Source: Muribaculaceae bacterium
GTDB taxonomy: Bacteria > Bacteroidota > Bacteroidia > Bacteroidales > Muribaculaceae
Assembly (NCBI GenBank): GCA_017626045.1
Contig: JAGAJP010000038.1
Coordinates: 1-64,000 of the forward strand
Length of the DNA stretch: 64,000 nt
Direction of reading: 5' to 3'
Shown here: piece by piece, positions 15,772-22,796 of the stretch
Position numbering within the stretch: position 1 is the stretch's first letter
Layout: each line of letters starts with the position of its first letter
The notes under the pieces: generated by a model
What the model saw: only the letters and a program-made list of their open reading frames with translations
What the model was told of the DNA's origin: nothing
Databases searched by the model: none
Program-made: the position numbers and the translations under genes

Positions 15772-17115
15772 ATGAAACGCTTATTCCTATTTGTGGCGCT
15801 TTGCGCCTTCAGCATCGCCTTTTCGTGTCTGTATGCCGAAAACTATCCCTACCGCAGTGACGTGCTGTGGGTGACTGTTCCCGACCATGCCGACTGGATC
15901 TATAAGACAGGCGAGAATCCCGTCATCGACGTGCAGCTTTATAAATACGGTGTGCCTGTGGACGGTGTCACTCTTAACTATGAGGCAGGCGGCGACATGA
16001 TGCCTGCGGACAGCAAGGGCACCGCGACTCTCAAAAACGGCAAGGCATCCATCCGGATCGGAAAGATGGACACTCCCGGATTTCGCGACTGCCGCCTGAC
16101 GACGACTGTGGACGGAGTAAAATATTCCCATCATGTGAAGGTGGGTTTCTCACCGGAAAAGATACAGCCTTATGTCAAGATGCCCGATGATTTCGACGCT
16201 TTCTGGGCTGAAAACCTCAAGAGTCTTGCCAAAGTGCCTCTATCGTTTACGATGACACCTTCCGAGAAATATACCACCGACAAGATGGACTGTTGGCTCG
16301 TAAACCTTATCGTCTCCGACCAGGGTCAGTCGGTCTACGGCTATCTCTTTATTCCCAAGAATGCGGCTCCCGGCTCATGTCCGGTGGTGATGTGTCCTCC
16401 CGGCGCGGGCATCAAGACCATCAAGGATCCGCTGCGACACCGTTATTATGCGGAGAACGGCTGCATTCGTTTCGAGATGGAGATCCACGGACTGAATCCT
16501 GAAATGGATGAAAAGACTTTCAAGGAGATATCAAAGGCTTTCGGAGGGAAGGAAAACGGTTATCTGCAAAACGGTCTCGATAATAAGGACAACTATTATA
16601 TGCGCCGCGTGTATCTCGCGTGCGTGCGTGCGATTGATTTTCTGACATCGCTGCCCGAATGGGACGGAAAGAATGTGGCGGTGCAGGGAGGAAGCCAGGG
16701 AGGAGCGCTCGCCATTGTCACGGCGGGTCTCGACCCGAGGGTCACCGCATGCGTGGCAAATCATCCGGCGCTGAGCGATATGGCGGGATACAAGGCGGGA
16801 AGAGCCGGCGGGTACCCGCATTTCTTCCGCGTGAAGGGAATGGACACCGAGGAAAAGCTCAATACCATGGCATACTATGATGTGGTGAATTTCGCGCGTC
16901 GCGTGAAGGCGCCGGTATATATGACATGGGGATATAACGACAACACCTGTCCTCCCACCACGAGCTATGCCGTCTACAACGTCATAACCGCTCCCAAAGA
17001 GGCTCTGTTGACACCTATCAACGAGCACTGGACCTCCGAAGCCACCGAACGCGGCCATCTCGACTGGATCCTCAAGCATCTTGACCGGGGGCGAGGATTT
17101 ACAAATCCTCGCTAA
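15772..17115 (+). CDS. secreted acetyl-xylan esterase / cephalosporin-C deacetylase-like alpha/beta hydrolase
   Basis: A 447-residue protein with a signal peptide (residues 1-22). An Ig-like N-terminal segment (about 25-125) is followed by an AXE1-type alpha/beta hydrolase domain (about 130-440). The nucleophile Ser is in GGSQGG (about residue 307), Asp is likely in WGYNDNTCPP, and the catalytic His in RGHLDW. Family members remove acetyl groups from plant or host polysaccharides in the periplasm. No SusC/D pair is adjacent. The last residues, GRGFTNPR and the stop codon, are encoded by a palindromic repeat element, so the original C-terminus has been replaced or extended by a few residues. 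Confidence 0.88.
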   Translation: MKRLFLFVALCAFSIAFSCLYAENYPYRSDVLWVTVPDHADWIYKTGENPVIDVQLYKYGVPVDGVTLNYEAGGDMMPADSKGTATLKNGKASIRIGKMDTPGFRDCRLTTTVDGVKYSHHVKVGFSPEKIQPYVKMPDDFDAFWAENLKSLAKVPLSFTMTPSEKYTTDKMDCWLVNLIVSDQGQSVYGYLFIPKNAAPGSCPVVMCPPGAGIKTIKDPLRHRYYAENGCIRFEMEIHGLNPEMDEKTFKEISKAFGGKENGYLQNGLDNKDNYYMRRVYLACVRAIDFLTSLPEWDGKNVAVQGGSQGGALAIVTAGLDPRVTACVANHPALSDMAGYKAGRAGGYPHFFRVKGMDTEEKLNTMAYYDVVNFARRVKAPVYMTWGYNDNTCPPTTSYAVYNVITAPKEALLTPINEHWTSEATERGHLDWILKHLDRGRGFTNPR

Positions 17116-17177
17116 ATCAGCATTAGGAGAGGATGGCATATGCTATTGTGCGAGGATTTGTAAATCCTCGCTCCCGG
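17085..17177. repeat. REP/MITE-like element: two palindromes as a 28-bp inverted repeat
   Basis: The 22-bp palindrome GCGAGGATTTACAAATCCTCGC (17091-17112) recurs as GCGAGGATTTGTAAATCCTCGC (17150-17171), its reverse complement. The match extends outward through a CCGGG-containing flank with one mismatch, so the outer 28 bp form an inverted repeat around a 37-bp core. The element overlaps the stop codon of the esterase gene. Its form resembles REP or small non-autonomous mobile elements of Bacteroidales; no transposase is in the window. Confidence 0.8.
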
Positions 17178-17208
17178 TGGAGGCCACGTAAATTTATTAT
17201 ATGAGTTA

Positions 17209-17243
17209 AGATTCCGCCTGATTCATATGGGCGGAATCTTTCT
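17209..17243 (+). terminator. rho-independent terminator after the esterase gene
   Basis: A 10-bp stem AGATTCCGCC/GGCGGAATCT with an 11-nt loop, followed by TTCT. The T tract is short. Confidence 0.75.
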
Positions 17244-17317
17244 ATGTCATAAATATATACTGAAATACAATAAAATATAGGTCATTGAAAATTTTTGTTA
17301 AAATATCTCCTTGAAAA

Positions 17318-17349
17318 TTTGCAATCGTTATATTTTTTTAGTATATTTG
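17318..17349 (+). promoter_or_regulatory. Bacteroidetes-type promoter for the exported-protein operon
   Basis: TTTG at 17318-17321, a 20-bp spacer and TATATTTG at 17342-17349. The start codon lies about 85 bp downstream. Confidence 0.75.
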
Positions 17350-17434
17350 CCGCATCGTTATTATATGGTTTTTGCGAAGGCTTTGACTGCTATAATCCCG
17401 ATTGTGTTTTTTTATTAACTTTAATTTCAATGTC

Positions 17435-18454
17435 ATGAAAAAACTTCTTATCTTAATGGCACTCATCATTTCCTTGAGTGCAAACGCTCAGTTGGAAGTG
17501 CTATCTAATGGGCATATTAACATTGGAAATGCAACAGCAGAAAACAATTTAAAATCAACTCTTAGCATATGGCCGCTTGAAGGAAGCTCTTCATTATCCA
17601 ATATGCCATACATTTCATTTGGTCGGGGATTTAGTGCTTCAATCGGTGGCGATGGAGACTCTGGAATGCTTAAGTTTAATGCACAAAGAGGATTTATTTT
17701 TACAGCGGCTAACGTTGTTGATGTCTTTGGCTATAGCGACATAGCAAGAAACTTCTTTTTTTCCTACTCTGTGAAGGCTCCCGCGTTTCTCACATCGTCT
17801 GACGCAAGATTAAAAAGAAATGTAGAATCTTCCGGTGATTTATATCTTGGGCTGAAGGATGTCAACGCTGTAGCTTACAATATTGTGGCACCTGACTCAT
17901 CCGATTCCACCGGAATTGCAGTGAAGGCATCCAAGGCAAATGAGGAACTTTTGGATGACAGGGTTCGATTCGGCTTCATAGCGCAGGAGATACAGAAAAT
18001 ATATCCCAATCTCGTAGTTGCGGATGAAGATGGAATGCTATCAATAGATTATACAGGCTTCATTCCACTTCTTGTAGACGCCTACAACAGCCTTTCTGAT
18101 AAAGTCAAAGAGCAAGAGGAGACAATAGCCGAACTTATAAAAATGGCAGGTCCCGTATATAAGCCGGCGTCTACTGATGGACTTTCCATTCAGAAGGCAG
18201 TGCTTCGCCAGAATCGGCCAAACCCGTTCAATACAGTCACAAGCATTGAGTGTACCGTGCCGAATGAGACAGCGACTGCATTCATTTGCATCTACGACCT
18301 CCAGGGACAGCAGGTCCACCGCATTGACCTTAAGGAGCGTGGAGATGTTGTTTCGACAATTGACGCATCGTCGCTGCGGCCTGGAATGTATATATATACT
18401 CTGGTGGCAGATGGCGCAGAGATTGACAGCAAACGCATGATTATCACTGATTAA
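17435..18454 (+). CDS. secreted protein with S74 intramolecular-chaperone domain and T9SS sorting tail
   Basis: Start at ATG 17435 (MKKLLILMALIISLSANAQ), 339 residues with a clear signal peptide. Residues 122-235 carry the S74 (tail-fibre chaperone) pattern: SDARLKRNVE, then GFIAQEIQKIYPNLV, an IDYTG turn and LLVDAYNSLSDKVKEQEETI, a helix that ends in a coiled-coil stretch. S74 domains trimerise and self-cleave in phage tail fibres. The C-terminus (RQNRPNPFN, then GMYIYTLVADG and KRMIITD) is a T9SS type A sorting domain. The combination suggests a trimeric cell-surface or secreted adhesin-like protein. It heads an operon of four exported proteins and lies 10 bp before the C25 protease. Confidence 0.88.
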   Translation: MKKLLILMALIISLSANAQLEVLSNGHINIGNATAENNLKSTLSIWPLEGSSSLSNMPYISFGRGFSASIGGDGDSGMLKFNAQRGFIFTAANVVDVFGYSDIARNFFFSYSVKAPAFLTSSDARLKRNVESSGDLYLGLKDVNAVAYNIVAPDSSDSTGIAVKASKANEELLDDRVRFGFIAQEIQKIYPNLVVADEDGMLSIDYTGFIPLLVDAYNSLSDKVKEQEETIAELIKMAGPVYKPASTDGLSIQKAVLRQNRPNPFNTVTSIECTVPNETATAFICIYDLQGQQVHRIDLKERGDVVSTIDASSLRPGMYIYTLVADGAEIDSKRMIITD

Positions 18455-18464
18455 AAAATGAACC

Positions 18465-20744
18465 ATGGATATCTGGAATATTAACTACAGAATAAGGCTT
18501 TTGGGTAATTTACTTTTGGTCCTCTTTTCAATTTTTCCATTTTTTTTAGAAGCATCTCTATCTAAATCATATGATTTAACTTTTGTTGCGGAGAATTTTA
18601 GTTTTATTCGTAATGATTGTGGAGAAATAGAAATCGAGACAGAGTCGAATGTGGTTTATCCTGACTTGAATGAACCGGGTTTGCCATTAATATCAGTAGA
18701 TATTGTAATAGATAGTAAGTATGAATATCATTCGTCCTCTATCAATTATGATAAAAGGATTATAATGAGAGATGAGGTAATAGCGGCTTCTCCTATTCCT
18801 ATATCAACTAATGGCGGTTTTCAAGTTAATGCTAAACGGACATATGACAGCAATGCTCATTATCCTTCATCAAGTTGTAAATATGTTACCACAAGTAATT
18901 ATGGAAGCATAAAAGTGCTGCATTTTCTCATCAGCCCTTTTTCTTATGAGGCGAAGAATAGGATATTGTATTTCATAGATTCAATTGAATTAAATATTGA
19001 ATTGAATGAAAGCAAATATAGTGAAAAACATAATCGAATTAATAATTTGAATGCGGCACTATTGAGAAGTTTTGTTATAAATCGGGATTATGTCGATAGA
19101 TCAACAGTCATGCAGACCGGTTCAAATCTGAACGAATCGAACAATAAGTTAGATTACATAATAATAACTAATGAAAAATTAAAGAATTCGTTCAAACCTC
19201 TTATTGATTGGAAAATTGAAAAAGGCCTATATTCTAAAATAATAACTATAGAGGATATAAAACAAAATTATAGTGGTTCTGATGATCAACATAAGATAAA
19301 AAACTGTTTGTATGATTTATATCAGACAAGAGGACTTAAATATGTTTTATTAGGAGGAGATGATGGTATAGTTCCAGTTAGAGGTTGTTATAGCACTGTA
19401 AATTCAGATAGAGGATTGGCGATAGACAAAACAATACCAACAGATATGTACTATGCTTGTTTTGGGGGTAATTTCGAGTGGAATGCAAACGGTAATGATT
19501 TGTATGGAGAAATAGCCGATAGTATTGACTTTTCGCAATCAATATGTGTTACAAGGGTACCTGTATATACAGTTGATGATGTGGAGTGTTTCATTAATAA
19601 ATTGTTGATTTATGAGCAATCTCCAACGTTTAACAATAATATATTGATGTGCGGAATTAATTCGTTTGATTCTGGTACTGCTAAGAAAAGTGATGGAGAA
19701 ATGCAAGGAGATAAATTATATCAAAAATGGTTACAGCCTTATTGGAATGGAACCAGAATTAAATTCTATGACACATATACAGATTTCCCAGACGGAATGC
19801 AATATGATTTAACTCCTGAAAATTTAGAAGAACAGTTGAATGAGGGGTATTCCTTTATGAATTTTATAACCCATGGCTCACAAACTGCTTGGACAATGGA
19901 ATCATTAAATGAATATAACATATCGTATGGAAATAGACAACGGAATAAAGGTTCTACATTAATTACCACAATTGCATGTTATACAAATGCATTTGACTCT
20001 TCAGAAAGAGGAGCTGCAGATCCATGTCTAAGTGAAAGTCTAATTAGAAATTCAAATAGCGGAGTTGTGGCTTATTTGGGGTGTTCACGACAAGGGTGGG
20101 GATATTCCGGATCAAACTTGGGCCCATCTCTTTTATTTGAAGGTAAATTTTACAAGAACTTATTTTCAGATGATTTTGAAAACAAGAGTTTTGGCGCAAT
20201 AGTTGCAAGTGTAAAAGCATCTAATGTTGCAAGTTGTTATGGATATAATGCTACAAGATGGCTTCAATTAGGAATTAATCCGATAGGAGATCCTGAGATG
20301 CCTGTCTGGACATCAAAACCAGAAGTTTTTGATAATTTAAGTGTTTTATCAAAAGACTCATGTATTTCGATAGATGCCGGAGTGGAGGAATGTAGGATTT
20401 GCATTATGGATGAATGTGACCATGGAGAGTATTACTATAAGGTTTATGATAATGTTCGAAAAGTTTCCATGTCAGACTTACCGGAAGAAAGTTCAGTTTG
20501 TATAACAAAACAGGGATATTTGCCACAAAAATTAAAAATGCGGCTTCTTCAAAATAAAAAAGTCTCAAAAAACAGCACGTTTTATCAAGATGCGATAATA
20601 TTGGGATCTTCTGTAACCTCAGATAAGAAGGAGGGTCCGGTTGTTATTGAAACTGGAAAAACTACAATAAAGTCTAATTATGTGTCGATTATGCCCGGAA
20701 CAAAAGTCTTGAAAGGGGCACAATTGCAGATTAAGACATTCTAA
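18465..20744 (+). CDS. secreted gingipain-type cysteine protease (peptidase family C25)
   Basis: A 759-residue protein. Residues 1-35 form a long signal sequence, about 36-220 a propeptide-like region, and about 225-600 the C25 catalytic domain. Its core begins DYIIITNEKL and contains YVLLGGDDGIVPVRG. The catalytic His470 is in ITHGS and Cys505 in IACYTNAFD, with the usual roughly 35-residue spacing. The C-terminal 150 residues are beta-rich, but the usual T9SS motifs (PNP, then a KxxK-type end) are not evident; it ends GTKVLKGAQLQIKTF. The family includes gingipains and the T9SS sortase PorU; the short length and lack of PorU regions favour a secreted protease. The gene is strikingly AT-rich, suggesting recent acquisition. 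Confidence 0.88.
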   Translation: MDIWNINYRIRLLGNLLLVLFSIFPFFLEASLSKSYDLTFVAENFSFIRNDCGEIEIETESNVVYPDLNEPGLPLISVDIVIDSKYEYHSSSINYDKRIIMRDEVIAASPIPISTNGGFQVNAKRTYDSNAHYPSSSCKYVTTSNYGSIKVLHFLISPFSYEAKNRILYFIDSIELNIELNESKYSEKHNRINNLNAALLRSFVINRDYVDRSTVMQTGSNLNESNNKLDYIIITNEKLKNSFKPLIDWKIEKGLYSKIITIEDIKQNYSGSDDQHKIKNCLYDLYQTRGLKYVLLGGDDGIVPVRGCYSTVNSDRGLAIDKTIPTDMYYACFGGNFEWNANGNDLYGEIADSIDFSQSICVTRVPVYTVDDVECFINKLLIYEQSPTFNNNILMCGINSFDSGTAKKSDGEMQGDKLYQKWLQPYWNGTRIKFYDTYTDFPDGMQYDLTPENLEEQLNEGYSFMNFITHGSQTAWTMESLNEYNISYGNRQRNKGSTLITTIACYTNAFDSSERGAADPCLSESLIRNSNSGVVAYLGCSRQGWGYSGSNLGPSLLFEGKFYKNLFSDDFENKSFGAIVASVKASNVASCYGYNATRWLQLGINPIGDPEMPVWTSKPEVFDNLSVLSKDSCISIDAGVEECRICIMDECDHGEYYYKVYDNVRKVSMSDLPEESSVCITKQGYLPQKLKMRLLQNKKVSKNSTFYQDAIILGSSVTSDKKEGPVVIETGKTTIKSNYVSIMPGTKVLKGAQLQIKTF

Positions 20745-20756
20745 AATAATATCGAT

Positions 20757-21494
20757 ATGAATAAAACATTAACTGTCCTTTTGACAATGATATTAATGAT
20801 GATTTCAAGTGCTGACGGTTTTGCCTGGATGAAGGTTCTTGAAGTCGGAAAATCATGGACATATCAATCTTTTGTAGCTACACATCCGGAAGTGATGCCC
20901 TCTGATCCATATTGCGAAGATCAAGTGGTGGAAGAAGTTATTGAGAATGGAAGGTCGGTCTTCATAATACACAGCTTTAACTACAAAGAAAGAAATGACG
21001 TTTTTATATCAAAGGCTTATGAAGAAAATGGCGTGTATTATTTTTATTCGGAGGAATATATGGATTATGTCCCGTTGTTTGACTTCAATTTGGAAGTCGG
21101 AGATGTTATTGACGATTATGAGAAGGTAATAAAAAAGGAATATGTGAGCATAGAGGGAATAGAACGCTGTGTCATTACTATTGAATCACCTAATGGTAAC
21201 TTGCATTATTGGGTGGAGGGAATTGGCTCAATCACAGACTTCGCTTTGACTCCCTTATCTAAACCAATAGGAATAAATTCCAAAATGATTCAGTGCAAAA
21301 TTGGAGACACTCTCTTATTCAAGGACGATAAAGGTCTTGAAAAATTCCTTGATTATTGCTCAAATGTAGAGGTACAGCAAGAAGATGAAAGTTCGATAGT
21401 CTTATATGATCTTTCCGGTCGGAAGATCAGCGTTCCCGAGAAAGGCCATATCTATATTAAGTCTTCTAAAAAAATTATATATAATCCTGATTGA
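20757..21494 (+). CDS. exported hypothetical protein, EGIGS family, T9SS-like tail
   Basis: A 245-residue protein with a signal peptide (MNKTLTVLLTMILMMISSADGFA). It has features of a widespread but uncharacterised Bacteroidales exported family: an opening V-x-x-GKSW, a central FDFNLEVGDVI segment (about residues 105-120) and WVEGIGS (about 155). The end has SSIVLYDLSGRKIS and GHIYIKSSKK, a shortened version of the T9SS type A sorting domain. It starts 12 bp after the C25 protease and shares its AT-rich composition. A distant relative of the next gene. Function unknown. Confidence 0.78.
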   Translation: MNKTLTVLLTMILMMISSADGFAWMKVLEVGKSWTYQSFVATHPEVMPSDPYCEDQVVEEVIENGRSVFIIHSFNYKERNDVFISKAYEENGVYYFYSEEYMDYVPLFDFNLEVGDVIDDYEKVIKKEYVSIEGIERCVITIESPNGNLHYWVEGIGSITDFALTPLSKPIGINSKMIQCKIGDTLLFKDDKGLEKFLDYCSNVEVQQEDESSIVLYDLSGRKISVPEKGHIYIKSSKKIIYNPD

Positions 21495-21530
21495 ATGATT
21501 TTTCGTTTTATCAACTTAAAATTCAATATC

Positions 21531-22571
21531 ATGAAAGAACTTTTACAAGTGATAATGAGTGGCATAATTGCCACCTTGCTCTTGATTTCATTCGCATTTT
21601 CGGCATACGCATCCGACTATAAGACGATGATACGGTATGACAGGGTTTGGGAATCTATCTGTCATGATAATCCATACGATATTATAAAATATATGAAATT
21701 TGACGGGACTGAGGAAATCAACGGCAAGACATGGCACCGGATTGTGACTTTCAGAAAGGCTTATCCGACAAAGTATGACCAGGATACAAAGACATTCAGT
21801 TTTGAATTTGAGGATAATGTCTACGAGAATGAGGGATATATGCGAGAAGAGAATGGAATAGTCTTCACACTTGTTGACAAACCGGAGAGTCCCGAATACG
21901 TAAATTATGGACATCTGTATCTTTCGAGTTCAAGTATGCCTGAGTATGAAGTGTATGAAGAAGTAATATATAATTTCAGCTGCAAAGATGGAGAAACATA
22001 CAAAGGCGTTTCTTTTTTGAATCTAAATCTTTATCCTGATACGTTTAAAGTCATTGAGCAACCGTCTGTCATGATAGATGGCGAAGAGTGCAGGAAAATT
22101 GGAGTCGCTCCCACATGGTATTTGGATATCAATGAGGATTTTTGTGGAGAAACCGTAATAGAAAGTATTGGAGCAATAGACTTAGGATGTCTAAATTATA
22201 CCGAATTTGTCGGCACTCCGACTATGTTTTGGTATCACAATTATTTTATTAGATTACTTGACATGCAGGGCAATGTAATTTTCAGCAATGACATTAATAA
22301 TTTTAATGTGCCGTATAAAGAGGGCTTTCTGGGAGTTGAGACTGTAGGCGAGGGGTGCAGGATGCTTATAGGCGAGGGGACCGTATCCTTCGGAGAAGAC
22401 AGTCGCTGCAACAGTGTGACTCTTTACAATATGCAAGGGCAGCGTGCATCGACAGTAGATGGTGTAAGCAGAGTGTGTATAAGCACCGCAGGGCTTACTC
22501 CCGGAGTCTATATCGCAGTCGCCTCGACAGACGGAAAGACGCAGGAAAGACGGAAAATCATAGTTAAATAA
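21531..22571 (+). CDS. exported hypothetical protein with T9SS type A sorting domain
   Basis: Start at ATG 21531 (MKELLQVIMSGIIA), 346 residues with signal peptide. The N-terminal domain resembles that of the preceding gene: RYDRVWES, EEINGKTWHRIV, GYMREENGIVF, YNFSCKDGETY and a variant IESIGAIDLG in place of WVEGIGS. The C-terminus (TLYNMQGQRAS, GLTPGVYIAVAST, RRKIIVK) is a complete T9SS sorting domain, so the protein is expected to be secreted or surface-anchored. Its leader (attcaatatcATGAAA) resembles that of the first gene of the cluster (atttcaatgtcATGAAA). The function is unknown. Confidence 0.8.
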   Translation: MKELLQVIMSGIIATLLLISFAFSAYASDYKTMIRYDRVWESICHDNPYDIIKYMKFDGTEEINGKTWHRIVTFRKAYPTKYDQDTKTFSFEFEDNVYENEGYMREENGIVFTLVDKPESPEYVNYGHLYLSSSSMPEYEVYEEVIYNFSCKDGETYKGVSFLNLNLYPDTFKVIEQPSVMIDGEECRKIGVAPTWYLDINEDFCGETVIESIGAIDLGCLNYTEFVGTPTMFWYHNYFIRLLDMQGNVIFSNDINNFNVPYKEGFLGVETVGEGCRMLIGEGTVSFGEDSRCNSVTLYNMQGQRASTVDGVSRVCISTAGLTPGVYIAVASTDGKTQERRKIIVK

Positions 22572-22581
22572 AGAAAGACAA

Positions 22582-22627
22582 TGCCGGTCTGCATGATGAA
22601 TGACATGCAGGCCGGAATACGTTTTTA
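22582..22627 (+). terminator. rho-independent terminator of the exported-protein operon
   Basis: A 12-13-bp stem GCCGGTCTGCATG/CATGCAGGCCGG (one T-G wobble) with an 8-nt loop, followed within 6 bp by GTTTTTATAT. Confidence 0.85.
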
Positions 22628-22656
22628 TATGGGTATTCTCAATTTTAAGACTTTTC

Positions 22657-22689
22657 TTTGGTGTTTTAGCGGAAAAATTTGTATCTTTG
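22657..22689 (+). promoter_or_regulatory. Bacteroidetes-type promoter for secDF
   Basis: TTTG at 22657-22660, a 21-bp spacer and TATCTTTG at 22682-22689, giving a leader of about 100 nt. Confidence 0.8.
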
Positions 22690-22796
22690 CAAGTTGAAAA
22701 ATGTAGGCTGGAGGCTCCCGGAGGTGTCTTCACGCTTGATTTATCAACGTATATTATTGAAAATTAATAAAATAACAATAAAACTCAGAACAAAAA

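Larger units (their letters stand above)
17116..17434. other. 319-bp intergenic region: repeat element, terminator and promoter
   Basis: Contains most of the palindromic repeat element, then a terminator hairpin at 17209-17243, then a promoter at 17318-17349 for the following operon of exported proteins. No further gene is visible. Confidence 0.7.
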
